A DNA stretch of 64,000 nucleotides from NCBI GenBank assembly GCA_024803745.1, contig JANJXV010000196.1, forward strand, positions 818,501-882,500, in the 5' to 3' direction. The notes beneath the pieces were generated by a model. It worked only from the letters and a program-made list of their open reading frames with translations. It had not been told where the DNA came from and did not search any database. The first letter of the stretch is position 1. Each line of letters begins with the position of its first letter. The DNA comes from Megascapheus bottae (lineage: Eukaryota; Chordata; Mammalia; Rodentia; Geomyidae). The translations under genes were made by a program, and so were the position numbers. Shown here piece after piece: positions 1 through 9,807 of this stretch.

Positions 1-699
1 TCACAGTACCGTGCCACCCATGGCCCCATGGTCCTGGGAGGGGATGGACTCACACACTCAGACAGCAGAGCTGCACTGAGCAAGGGCCCCCTGGAGTGAG
101 GGCAGGAATGACGAGGACAGGCCATGGACTCCCGGAGGCCACGCACCCTTTCCACTTGGAGCTGGCCAGGTGGCCGGTGCCCTCCTTCTGTCCTGCTGGG
201 AAACCCAGAGCCTCCCAAACCTCTCCCAGGCCACATTGTGCATGTCCTCAGGCTTCAGCATCCACACCGTGCCCAGGCCACCCTTCCCAACGCCTCCTAG
301 ACTGCTAGAAACTGGCAGTACCGGTCCAGGCCCAGCACTTGCTCTGCTCCCGGCAGGTGGCTCCTAAGTGGGAAGAATGGACCCATATTTGCTCTACTGA
401 CTAGATCTCAATAACTTGGGTTCAAACCATGAACAAAACCCCATAGAACAAAATATCCTGGAGGTGAAAAGGGATTCCAGTGGTAACCAGCCAAGAAGGG
501 CCTCGGGTGGGGTTCCACCATTACCCCACATGGTCAGTTGACAATGGCCCCGGCCCTGCACTTACTCGGTTTTGCCCAGTCAACTAGGGCTGCTGAACAC
601 AGACTTTCATCCCTCCCACCAAAAAGCAAGTGAGTCACAGACTCACCTAGAAGTGGCACCTCTAAACTCAGATCTCTCTGGCCTTGGAGTCCCATCACT
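1..699. other. Single-copy DNA, no gene recognised
   Basis: This is moderately GC-rich sequence in the first 370 bases and more mixed after that. The short open frames on both strands (60-118 codons) overlap each other, lack recognisable domains and have no common splice or codon pattern. I see no known repeat and no coding exon here. Confidence 0.5.
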
Positions 700-870
700 G
701 CCAGTAGAGAAAGAGACAGACAGGGACGGAAAGACAGGGAGACGGAGATAAATGGTAGAAATGATGAGAGGTAGATGCTATAGATAGGTGAGAGACTTGG
801 TGAAATGTAGGAGATAGATGATAGATCGATGGTAGATAGGGAGATAGAAAGAGAAGGAAACAAAAGACAA
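700..870. repeat. Degenerate GATA/GAGA purine-rich simple repeat
   Basis: The + strand is almost all A, G and T, with repeated GAGA, GACAGG and AGATAGATGATAGAT words. It is an eroded mixture of (GAGA)n and (GATA)n microsatellite. The matching pyrimidine-rich minus strand yields a low-complexity Ser/Leu/Ile/Tyr open frame of 118 codons, which is not a gene. It directly abuts an L1 3' end and could be the remnant of a simple-sequence tract. Confidence 0.75.
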
Positions 871-884
871 AAGGCAATAGCTAA

Positions 885-1200
885 AAACATGGAAACAAGA
901 TTGTTGTTCTTAATGTACCATGTTATTTCTCTTCTCTTTTTTGCCCTTAGGGTTCATCTCATATTGTTACTGTATCTGACTTTGTTACCTAGCATATTGT
1001 ATACACATTTATTTGTTTATTTGAAATAAAACAGGGAAGAGGGGGAAACAAGATGATTGGGAGGGGTAGGAGGAGGGAAATGGGGACAAAAACATGAGAA
1101 GAGGTATCAGTGTGTGAGAAGCAATGCACCTACTACCTGATGAATGTAACTATAACCCCTCTATATATTACCCCCAAATAAAAAACAAAACAAAAATTTA
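885..1200 (+). mobile_element. L1 (LINE-1) 3' end fragment, copy 1
   Basis: The segment runs from a 'ggaaacaagattgttgttct' start through a G-rich block (AGGGGGAAACAAGATGATTGGGAGGGG), then 'cctgatgaatgtaactataa' and an AATAAA-bearing A-rich tail. The same order of blocks recurs at 1,780-2,115, so this is a dispersed repeat. The longer copy continues upstream into sequence resembling the end of L1 ORF2 and its 3' UTR, so I assign this one to L1 too. It carries no reverse transcriptase sequence and is strongly 5'-truncated. Orientation is taken from the A-rich tail. Confidence 0.65.
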
Positions 1201-1300
1201 AAAACCCCAAATTGTACTGGTGGTACCTGATTCATGCAACTGCAACCCGTATGTATATCAACTATACAAAATTTTAAAAAATGAAAGTGACAAAAAAAAA
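1200..1300 (+). mobile_element. L1 3'-terminal scrap
   Basis: A short piece contains 'cctgattcatgcaactgcaa', then ATGTATATCAACTATAC and an A-rich tail ending in AAAATTTTAAAAAATGAAAG. It parallels the last 80-100 bases of the two larger L1 ends nearby (CTGATGAATGTAACT, then ATATCACC, then an A tail). It is too short for a firm call. Confidence 0.4.
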
Positions 1301-1429
1301 GACAAAAGGCAGAGAGCAGAGAGAACAGAGTTCTCAAAGCAGGGACCATTCTCATTCTCCCTCTGGGAGGAGCTTGCTCTGCTCTGCAGTCAGAACAGTT
1401 CCTCTGGCTTACACCAAGAGGGGTGGGGG

Positions 1430-1560
1430 GTGTGGGGGGGAGGGTAATGGGTACCAAGACATGTGAAAGGGTATCAATGTATGTGAATTAATGCACCTTC
1501 TATCTGGCAAATATCATGTAACCCTTTTACTAATTACAATTTAAAAAAATGTGAAAAAAA
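1430..1560 (+). mobile_element. L1 3' end scrap, copy with poly-A tail
   Basis: It starts in a GGGGGGAGGGTAATGGG block and continues through TATCAATGTATGTGAATTAATGCACC and 'catgtaacccttttactaat' to a poly-A stretch. These blocks match in order the terminal 130 bases of the L1 ends at 1,050-1,200 and 1,970-2,110. It is the third of four L1-type ends packed within about 1.2 kb. Confidence 0.5.
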
Positions 1561-2115
1561 GAATGATATTGCCCCCATTCCTATGGAAATGGAAAGACTT
1601 AGGGGAAAAAATCATATTAAGTGAAGTAAGCCAGACCCAAAGAAACATAGGCTCCATGGTTTCCCTAATTCATAATCATTAGTACATGTCTAGGATTTTC
1701 CTAGCAGAGAATCACAGTGCTCAAAAGCCACGTACATATGGCCATACAGGGTAAGCGAAATGAACTCCAGGATATGGAAACAAGAGGCTTGTCTTTGTGA
1801 CTGTTGTTCTTAATGTACTGTGTGACATTATTTCCTTTCTCTTTTTTTCCCCTCATGGTTTATTTCACGTTGTTACTGTATCTGACTTTGGTACCTCGTA
1901 TACTGTATATACCTTAATTTGTTTATTTAAAATAGGGAAGGGAAGGGTAAAAACAAGATGATTGGGAGGGGACGGGGAAGGAAAGTGGAACAAAACCATG
2001 GGAAGGTATATTAATGTTCAAGAAGTAATGTACCCACTACCTGATGAATGTAACTGAAACCCCTCCTCTATACATCACCCTGACAATAAAATACAATTTT
2101 AAAAAGTACTAGGAA
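1560..2115 (+). mobile_element. L1 3' end, longest local copy
   Basis: The first 150 bases carry a 'catattaagtgaagtaagcc' plus AGACCC block and a following GGCTCCATGGTTTCC block. This closely resembles the junction of mammalian L1 ORF2 end and 3' UTR, where 'ttaagtgaaataagccag' is typical. Then come the same GTTGTTCTTAATGTACTG, G-rich and CCTGATGAATGTAACTG blocks as in copy 1, ending in CAATAAAATACAATTTTAAAAA. It is a 5'-truncated, non-functional insertion. This copy gives the best evidence that the shorter neighbours are L1 rather than a separate SINE. Confidence 0.75.
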
Positions 2116-3559
2116 AAAAAGGGGTTTGGCAGGAAAAGGTTACCCAGCCATCACCGGCTCCTTGGAGTCCCACCCAAGGCATGTATCGATCATCCCACCT
2201 TTCTGCTTTATTGGACTGTGCAGTGAGTACATGCTCTTTTAGTCTCTTTTGCCAAAAAGAACCTCTGGTTTAAGGTAAAACTCAAAGAATGTAAACGATG
2301 TTTAGTACATTATCAAAATGTAAGTTAAATGGGGAGGGGACCAAAACTCTACTCTAGGAGTCCAGAACCTGCCTTTGGCTCTCCAGAGTTTGCCTGTGCT
2401 GCTCTGTCCAGATTGCCATTCCCACAAACACTGCGCTGGACTTGGCCGGTCCACACCCTCGTGGGACCTTGTTTCCAGTGAGCGAGGCGATGTCTAACAC
2501 CACACAGGTGCAATGTGGAGGTGTGAGGGGTTAAACACCTCGGGTGGGGGAGCTGTGGTCAGGGAGCCCATCCTCTGATTCCGCTTGCTTCCCCACTCAG
2601 TTGCTGGAGCTACACAGACAAGTCCTGAGGCTGAGCAATTGCCTTGCACAGAAACTGGGCTAAGAATAAAGGACATTAATAATACAATTGTGGCTAAATA
2701 GGTGAAAGATGAGAGAGAGAGCGGGGGGAGAAGAAAAAGTAAGGGAGGAAGAAAGAGATGGAGGGAGGGAAGGAAGGAGGAATTTTTTGCCCGAGTGGAA
2801 AATAACTAAGGAGTCAACACCAGTGTTGTCCAGGGAGGGATCTGGGAGGAGCTCTCGGGAAGGAGGAGCAGCGGGCCTGTAGTTCTGAGGGTTGCGTCAG
2901 GTGGGAGGGCATTTCAGTGGCATGACAGATCTGGCCCTGGGCCAGCCCTGACTGAAGAGGCCTCCATGTCAGGCCAAGACCCTAAAGGGCGGCCCCGTCC
3001 ATCTAATGACTAGATTGATGCTATCCACTTTTCTCAGAAACTGGCAAGGAAGTTTTCCATCTGTCTAGTGATCTAGATGGGAAAACAAAGGCTCCAGAGG
3101 AATAGAAAGCCTGGAGAGTGTGTCATGTGATGATGGTAAAAGTATAATTTCTTCTCTCTTGGTGTGTGGATCTCAGCTAAGGAATTAAAATAAAAAAATG
3201 TTTAATGTGATTAGAGTCTCTGGGAAGAAGACATGCTTTTCCTGTAAGGACGTTTCTGCAAGCCGAAGGATGAGCTCATAATGAATGTATTCAGTCCCCA
3301 CAAGGGAAAGAGAACATCAGAAAGCAGACAGGCAGACGGAGCAACAGAGCTGGCCCCAAGAACCAGAAAAAAAAATCAAAGCATGAAAACAGTAGCAAAA
3401 GAGAAGGTAACATGAATAATTTTAAAGAAGCAAATAGTTTGGAAACTCCAGATATGAAAAATCCAATACAGAAATAAAAAAGAAGCTAAAAATAGATCAA
3501 TGGAAAGAAAAATCAACAAACTAAAATATAATGATGAAAATATCCAGAAATTAAAATCA
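2116..3559. other. Single-copy DNA with a purine-rich tract
   Basis: No coding exon is recognised. A purine-only low-complexity tract (GAGAGAGAGAGCGGGGGGAG and GGAGGGAGGGAAGGAAGGAGG words) lies at about 2,705-2,785. The rest is mixed sequence with AT-rich runs after 3,400. Open frames are at most 60 codons and have no features of real exons. Confidence 0.5.
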
Positions 3560-3632
3560 TATTTAAGATAGTGGTAGAGTCCTTGTCTAGCATGCAGAAA
3601 GTCCTGAGTTTAATACCAACAAAAATAAACAC
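3560..3632 (+). mobile_element. ID-type (tRNA-derived) SINE
   Basis: The core 'gtggtagagtccttgtctag' followed by CATGCAGAAAGTCCTGAGTTTAATACCAACAAAAATAAA matches the rodent ID element. That family has GGTAGAGC, GCCTAGCATGC and GGGTTCAATCCC blocks, where the first and last are the RNA polymerase III A and B box regions. It ends in an A-rich tail, which sets the + orientation. The copy is old, since the B-box region reads GAGTTTAATACC. Confidence 0.7.
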
Positions 3633-3671
3633 AGACTACAAAGAGAAGAAAACAGAATGAGATTCCAACAC

Positions 3672-4000
3672 AGGTGATGTATTAGTCTGATCCTGCTACT
3701 GTAATTAAGTATCTAAGAGTAGGAAACTAAGCAGCTGGAATTTACTGGTCATGGTTTTAGAGGCTGGAAATTCACAATCAACATGCCAGCAGATTCTGTC
3801 TTTGTTTCCAAGATGACATCTTGTTGCTAACAACAAGATCTTCTGCATGGCGGAAGATGGAAGGGCATCTCATTGGTTTTTTCTAAAGGCACCAGTCCCA
3901 TTTGTATCAACTGACCCTTTACCACTAGCCCCCGAAGTCTCCACCTTCCAATGTTACCTTAGGTTCTAACACCTAAACCTAGAGGTAACATATGTTCAAA
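3672..4000 (-). mobile_element. MaLR/MLT1-like LTR fragment (degenerate)
   Basis: Blocks recognisable in order are TGTATTAGTCTGATCCTGCTACTG, AACTAAGCAGCTGGAATTTACTGG, GGTTTTAGAGGCTGGAAATTC, CATGGCGGAAGATGG and CCAGTCCCATTTG. They correspond to the reverse complement of mammalian MaLR LTRs (THE1/MST/MLT1 group). It is an old, non-coding solo LTR remnant with no open frame. Confidence 0.6.
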
Positions 4001-4126
4001 ACAGAGCAGGCAGCAAGAGAAGAATGAGGAGACAATGGTCAAAGGTATAATGACTCAGGATTTTTCAGATTAAAAAATGCTAATTTTCTCAGGTTGACAC
4101 AACAAATCAAAACAGACTTGTGAATA

Positions 4127-4238
4127 ATGACCACTTTCATAGTCCTAGATGTTGAAGTCCAAGGTCAAGACCTGATCCTTTTGAGGCTTCTTTCATTAGC
4201 CTCAAGGAATCCATGCATTTTTTTCTGTCCCTATCTGG

Positions 4239-4292
<54 letters not shown>

Positions 4293-4475
4293 CCTGGCCT
4301 CCTCGTTTTATAAGGACACCCGTCATGTTGAATTAGGGCTCACTCCTACAACCTCACTTTAAATTAATTCGCTTTTTAAGGGCCTTGTCCCCACACAGTC
4401 ACACTTTGAGGTTCTGCAGTTGGGATGTCAACACAGGAATTGGGAAGGCAGATAAGGGACAGAATTCAGCTCATA
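4127..4475 (-). mobile_element. Second MaLR/MLT1-like LTR fragment, interrupted by (GT)n
   Basis: Blocks GATGTTGAAGTCCAAGGTCAAG, CTCGTTTTATAAGGACACC, GGGCTCACTCCTACAACCTC, AAGGGCCTTGTCCCCAC and ACTTTGAGGTTCTGCAGTTGGGATGTCAACA follow the order of an MLT1-type LTR on the minus strand. A pure GT run splits it in two. It may be a tandem relative or a rearranged part of the fragment at 3,672-4,000. It has no coding capacity. Confidence 0.6.
4242..4292. repeat. (GT)n microsatellite
   Basis: About 23 uninterrupted TG dinucleotides are followed by one TA interruption near 4,286. It lies inside an LTR remnant and is likely length-polymorphic. Confidence 0.95.
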
Positions 4476-5559
4476 ACTGAAAATAACTGAAAGTTGAGAA
4501 AAACCAGACTTTTGTTCAGACTTGGGCAAACAAAAGCAGAATCTCAAAATAGTAGGGAAATGTTAAAAAAAAAATCTAGAGAGAAAAAGTGGGTGCTTAA
4601 ATGAGCCACGGTGGGATCAGTAGAGATGCAGCAGTGCCCACGGCAGCTCTTGCCATGCGCTGCTCGTACATGGAAGGCTGAGGACGGGGGCATCATAGCA
4701 CCAGGATAGCCCCGCACAACGTCCTCAGACCCCACGTCACTCCATAGCCGAGTGCAGCGGCTGATGCGCTGGAGAACGTGGTTGAGCTGCAGGGGAGATG
4801 TGGTTCCAGAGGCAGCTGTGTGCCGAGTGTTGTAATAATCTTGGATCATGACAGAGCAGACCGTGACGACCCTAGAGTGGGGTGAGAGCCAGAGTGCACA
4901 CCACAGCCGTGTGAGGACACACAGGTGGGGAGCTCTCATGCCAGGAAGAGACCTCTGCCAGGAGCCCCACAGCAGAGTGCAGACCCACACGGTCTCCAGG
5001 CTACTCACCCACCAGGGAGTGTGGTGTGAGCAGACTTCCCTGCTCTGGAGAGACTGTGCACGCTCGCCCCGACTCCCCCCACTCACTCTCTGGGCCACCG
5101 TTCCGCCCCTGGGAAGGACCCCGCACCACTCATCTTTGTCCCACTGAGCACTACCCTTCTGTGAAGTGTCTCAATCCCTCTCCTTCTCTCCCTACCCTCT
5201 GTCACTCCCCTTCGGCCCCCTGTAGGCCAGCCATAGCTGTGAGAGGCCTGGGAAGGTGACTGAGTCTGCCCTGGAGAAACAGGCTTTTGATACGACCTTC
5301 AGAAGGTCAGCAAGAAATCCCAAGTCCAGGGACCAGGGCTAGGACTCACAGGGGAAGAACCCGGGACAGCCTCTTATCCTATAGAAGGGGCCTCACAGAG
5401 ACCTCCATGTGACTGGGTCAAGTGCGTGTGCTGGATGCTTTAAGACTTACAGACTCCTAATTCTGCCCTAATGAGCTTTTGCTCCCACCAAATAGAGAAG
5501 TGATGTCAGAAAACATACCCACAGCACACTGAGTCCACAGAAACACACAACCACACGGT
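4476..5559. other. Single-copy DNA, no gene recognised
   Basis: This stretch has GC content rising toward 5,100. A 184-codon minus-strand frame at 4,544-5,098 is the longest here, but it has no domain, shows no biased codon use and is overlapped by a + strand frame. I treat it as chance. No repeats were identified with confidence. Confidence 0.5.
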
Positions 5560-5760
5560 ACATGGAGTACACACGTGCGCGCACGTGTGTGCACACACAC
5601 ACACACACATACACACCCAAGTATACACACAAACACAACCACACAGCACGCCAAATACATGGGCACACACAACCCCACGGCACATGAAGTATATACACAA
5701 ACACAACCACACAGCACATGGCATATACGTGCACACACAACCCCACAGCCCACAAACAGT
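5560..5760. repeat. CA-rich cryptic repeat with internal 68-bp duplication
   Basis: A short (CA)n run (about 5,590-5,612) is followed by CA-rich sequence in which 'aaacacaaccacacagcac' occurs at 5,631 and again at 5,699, a period of 68 bp. Intervening ACACACAACCCCAC words also recur. It explains the overlapping open frames seen on both strands here. Confidence 0.8.
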
Positions 5761-5917
5761 GGACCAGCACTCCCCGGGGTCATCGGGACGTCAGAGGATA
5801 AGAGAGGAACCACCTTAGCAAGCCTGCCAGTGTGGGCCTGTCTGTAGTTCTGGGGATGACACCCAGGGCTTGTGGCCCACTGGACACGTGCTCTTTCACC
5901 TGACCCTCACCCTCAGC

Positions 5918-6075
5918 CTTTTCGTTTGTGTGTTTTCAGGCAGGATCTTGGTAACTTTGTCCGAAAGGTCCTGTGGGCTGGCCTGCCCTGTGGTCCTCCT
6001 GAGGCCTCAGCCTCCTGAGCAGCTGGGATTAGAGCTGTGCGTTATCACGCTAGGCTCTGCTGGCACTTTTAACAC
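5918..6075 (-). mobile_element. B1-like (7SL-derived) SINE
   Basis: On the + strand it reads as a T-rich start, then GCAGGATCTTGGTAACTTTGTCC, GGGCTGGCCTGCCC, CTCAGCCTCCTGAGCAGCTG and GGGATTAGAGCTGTGCGTTATCAC. This is the reverse complement of a 7SL-derived SINE (Alu/B1 group), so the element lies on the minus strand. It is diverged and has no coding potential. Confidence 0.7.
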
Positions 6076-6785
6076 AATCCTGCACTCTCAGCAGCTTGAG
6101 CATCCAACGCCATCAGCACTTTTATCAAAAAGCAAAGATCTTACATAATCTGTCTCTTCTAGGTAAGAATGTCGTTTTTAACACTCTGTGAAAAATAACT
6201 GCCCTGAGAAGAAGCAGGAAACATGAGCAGCTCCTGACATCAGCATGGGAAGCTGTTTGTACTGCCGTGAGATCTTGTTGCCAAGCCGGGCTAAATTCAT
6301 CATCTATAATAACTCATATCTGCTCGTTTTGAAAATATGAAAACATTTTTCCAATCTGTGAGGAAAAGGTCTTAAATCAAGTTTTCAGTGAGTTTTAAAC
6401 ACATTTGTTAAAAAAAAATGCTAGATCAGTCCTGTCCAGAGAGTGGCTAGCATAGTGACGCGTTAGGGAAGATGAAAATTTGCCAGCTAAATGTCACCGA
6501 CAGCCTTTGCATAATTGATGGATGACTGAGTAAAGAATACCATGCTTTGGCAAGTGCAGCCAACAACCGCTTTTTAACATTTGAATCCTCATTTTCCTGA
6601 GGTGTTCTTTTTAGTTCTGACAGCAGCTATTGGAACAACTGTCTCAGACAAGACCCTTAAAATCTCAAGTTTCACAATGTACTAAACCAAAGTCTTTAAA
6701 ATAATAGAGCATATTTATTCACACTAAAGAGTATTAAAATTGTTTATGTAGGCTGGTAATAATGTTAAATTGGGTGCCCAAACTA
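6076..6785. other. AT-rich repeat-free stretch, candidate conserved non-coding DNA
   Basis: The sequence is AT-rich, nearly free of CpG, and has no SINE, L1 or simple repeat that I can recognise, in contrast to its surroundings. There is no open frame of note. Such islands in mammalian DNA are sometimes conserved enhancers, but conservation cannot be judged from one sequence. This is a place to look, not a call. Confidence 0.3.
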
Positions 6786-6789
6786 ATCT

Positions 6790-7060
6790 TTTGTTTTGCT
6801 TTGTTTGTAGTGCCGGAGACCGAACTCAGGACAGTGTGCTTGCTAGACAGGCATTCCACCACTTAAGCCATGCCTCCAACCCCAGTTTCAAGGTAGGGTC
6901 TCTATGCATGCCCAGGCCGGTGGGCTGGGTTGTCTCCGGCCTGTACTCCCTGGGTCCCTGGAGGGCAGGTGCACACAATTGTGTGCACCGTGATGCCCCA
7001 GAAGCTGGGACCACACGTACTCACTACCGCCAGTTGACACCGAGTCTCTAGAATTTCCTT
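6790..7060 (-). mobile_element. Composite ID + B1-like SINE
   Basis: The + strand begins TTTTGTTTTGCTTTG, then GTGCCGGAGACCGAACTCAGG and TGCTTGCTAGACAGGCATTCCACCACTTAAGCCA, which is a reverse-complement ID/tRNA-like half. It is followed by AAGGTAGGGTCTCTATGCATGCCCAGGC and AGCTGGGACCAC, a reverse-complement 7SL-like half. The order fits a dimeric B1-ID type SINE, as known in several rodent families, on the minus strand. Confidence 0.65.
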
Positions 7061-7438
7061 TTGCTGAGGCTGGCTCCCAAAGGCCATTCTGCAATTGCTA
7101 CCTTCTGACTAGCTAGGAACATAGGTTGATTGCAGGCCATGGCAGGGTGACGCCCTGACCCAGAGGCCTAGCTAGAAAAGACAGCTATGCTGCACCTTCT
7201 CTTAGAGTCCCTGAAGTTCAGGAGCCATCTGAAATGGTGAATGTATGTGGTGAGCCTAGAGGGACTATGTGGAGAGGCAGCTGGCAGCTCTCCTCTTGGC
7301 CCAGACCAGAGCCACTTGCCTGGGCCCAGCCAATCTCAAGCCTGAAACAAACCAGAGTAGAAACAGCATCGGAGTGACATGAGACAGCACTGGGGAGCTG
7401 AAACAAAGCTTTGCTCATAAATGAACTTTAAAAACACT
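7061..7438. other. Single-copy DNA, no gene recognised
   Basis: Mixed composition, with no recognised repeat and only chance open frames under 70 codons. Confidence 0.5.
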
Positions 7439-7440
7439 GC

Positions 7441-7655
7441 CTCTCGGCCAGGTTCATGCTTGTCATGCTAGCTACTCAGGAGGCCGAGATCTGAGGATCG
7501 TGGTTCAAAGCCAGCCTGGGCACTCTTATCTCCAATTAATCACTAGGAAACCAGAAGTGGTGCTGTGGTTCAAGGGATAGGGCGGTAGCCTTGAGCACAA
7601 TGTCCAGGTCCAGAGTTCAAGTCCCATGACCGACAAGAAAGAGTAAAAATAAAAC
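7441..7655 (+). mobile_element. Rodent SINE (geomyoid-type, dimeric with ID-like tail)
   Basis: The head CATGCTAGCTACTCAGGAGG then CCGAGATCTGAGGATC is followed by GTTCAAAGCCAGCCTGGG, a middle 'atctccaattaatcactagg', and a tail GCTGTGGTTCAAGG, GCCTTGAGCACAATGTCC and 'agagttcaagtccc', ending A-rich. This architecture recurs at 10,771, 11,650 and 15,500, so it is a dispersed family. The combination is the one I associate with pocket mice and kangaroo rats. It is the clearest copy in the window and the main taxonomic clue. Confidence 0.8.
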
Positions 7656-9258
7656 AAAAAACAATGTGTCTTGCTGATGAAATACATGGCAAGAAATATA
7701 CTGTCCCTAGTAACTGAGTGTCCTGAACTGTCTGGAGAGCCTGCAGGCTGTCTGGGAAGTAACAGTGGGTGCCTCTGCCCACACAGGAGACAAGCGGCCA
7801 GATGCCTGCCTGGCCCATCCCATAGGCTTATGGTCCTGAGGTTCTACAGGAAAATCAGGCAGTCATGTCTGTGAGGGTCTTGACCTTGACTCCTGAGGGA
7901 AGGAGATTGGCACCGCCTGCTACAAGCGCCTCTGCTCATTTCCAGGTCACCTGGTGAGGGCATAGCCACCAGATCACTGCAACTCACTTTAAAAAAAAAC
8001 AAAAACAAGCAACAAAACTGTAGCAATACAAGCAACTCAGCATTGGCAGTGGCCCTGCTCCTTTAAGCACTGTCAGAGCAGTCTTAACCACACCGAGTTA
8101 GAACAGGCTCCATAAGCCTGGATTAGCAGCTCAGTATCACAGCCCCTCGGGTCCTGAGATGCCTGTGACCCCTTTCTGGATGGGCCCCCAAGACCTCATC
8201 ATCAGAGCCTGCCAACCTCAGAAGGCCTGCCACCCAGTGTTCTGCTCCTGATAAAAACAAATGACACTCATCTTGGGACAAAACTGGCATTAAAATGTTC
8301 AAGAGAAAGAACCTGCACATGGCTTTTGACAGGGATGAAGGGGCAGATCCTTCTGGGAGTTGACGTCCCGGCCCAGGGAGAGCTTCAGATTAAAACCCTC
8401 AGTCCTAGAAACATGAAACAGATGCTTCCTGCTGCCTGTCATTTGAAATCCAAGCATTTGGCTTAAGCTTATTTTTCTCATTAAGTTGTCCAGCTCATAC
8501 TTTACCCCAAGAGTGACTTTATAAAGCAGAGACATTCATTTTCTGAGATCTGGAACTCTGCCCCCCTCAGAGTGACCTGATTATGTGAGAAGTTACAGGA
8601 TGAAGAACTGGGTGGGGCAGATGAGGCCCACTGAGCCAGGCGGCACCTCGGGGATGCCCAGCTCTGCATGGCCCACGGGGGTGGGAGGGGGATCATCACT
8701 TCATGAGCAAACTACATTGCTTTGCTTAGGGTGGCAGGACAGCACCCTAGCTCAAGTGACATGATCAGGTCAACTGACTGCCTTGCATTCCATTCCCTGT
8801 CCTACTCTCCCAGCACATGTGCCCTCACCAGGGCAGGGCATGAGTTGGCAAGGGGTGAGTCTGCCTCAGTTCATACTAGCTGCCTGCGGTACTCACTCCC
8901 TCTGAGCCTCAGCTCCTGCCTCTGCCTGGGAGACACAGATATGGTAAGGGGAAATGCTATCATAGAGCAGCATAGAGCATTGCTGTGGAGTGGACAGCCT
9001 GGCAGGGCAGGGACCTGTGCCAGGGTCTTTCCATTCTCTCCCACTTGCCTCACTCTGAGGCCTAAAGGCAATGGTCTGTCCTATGAGTGACATAGGGACA
9101 GTGACAAGAAGGAACCAATGAATAGACAATGCCAAGGCCCTGCAGGCCCAGGAAGACTGCCCACCCCCGCAGGTTCAGTAGACTGTCCAGGCCCTGTCCC
9201 ACCAGGATCCGCTGGCCTTAGGAGGCATGTGCCATGTGTGCGAGGGCCTGTGCCAGGC
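7656..9258. other. Single-copy DNA, no gene recognised
   Basis: Ordinary mixed-composition sequence with a short A-rich patch near 7,990-8,020. Open frames (up to 122 codons at 8,722-9,090) overlap on both strands and have no recognisable domains. No confident repeats are seen. Confidence 0.5.
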
Positions 9259-9261
9259 CAG

Positions 9262-9807
9262 TCTGGGGGTGTGCACGTGGAAACTGTGCAGGTCTGGGCC
9301 CAGTCTTCGGGTGTGCACGTGGAAACTGTGCAGATCTGGGCCCAGTCTTCGGGTGTGCACGTGGAAACTGTGCAGATCTGGGCCCAGTCTTCGGGTGTGC
9401 ACGTGGAAACTGTGCAGGTCCGGGGCCAGTCTGGAGGTGTGCATGTGGAAACTGTGCAGGTCTGGGCCCAGTCTTCGGGTGTGCACGTGGAAATGGTGCA
9501 GGTCCGGGGCCAGTCTGGGGGTGTGCACGTGGAAACTGTGCAGGTCTGGGCCCAGTCTGCAGGTGTGCCCGTGGAAACAGTGCAGGTCTGGGCCCAGTCT
9601 GGGGGTGTGCACGTGGAAACAGGGATGGTCTGGGGCCAGTCTGCAGGTGTACACGTGGAAATGGTGCAGGTCCCGGGCCAGTCTGCAGGTGTGCACGTGG
9701 AAATGGTGCAGGTCTGGGCCCAGTCTGGGGGTGTGCACGTGGAAACAGGGACGGTCTGGGGCCAGTCTGCGGGTGTGCACGTGGAAATGGTGCAGGTCTG
9801 GGGCCTT
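9262..9807. repeat. Minisatellite array A, 42-bp unit, about 13 copies
   Basis: Anchor GTGCACGTGG occurs at 9,271, 9,313 and 9,355 and so on, every 42 bp. Each unit has a GTGTGCACGTGGAAAC block, then GTGCAGGTCTGGGCC, then CAGTCT. Units differ mainly by substitution (ACTGTGCAG versus ATGGTGCAG; TCTGGGCCC versus TCCGGGGCC). Since 42 is a multiple of 3, any frame open in one unit stays open. That explains the long frames on both strands across this block (303, 249 and 196 codons on +, 266 and 201 on -). The canonical E-box CACGTG is present in nearly every unit, though the unit at 9,567 has GTGCCCGTGG. It has sharp edges in unique DNA. Confidence 0.95.

Noticed and set aside
4544..5098. 184-codon minus-strand frame as a gene
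   Set aside because: No domain, no conserved composition, overlapped by + strand frames, and no promoter or splice evidence.
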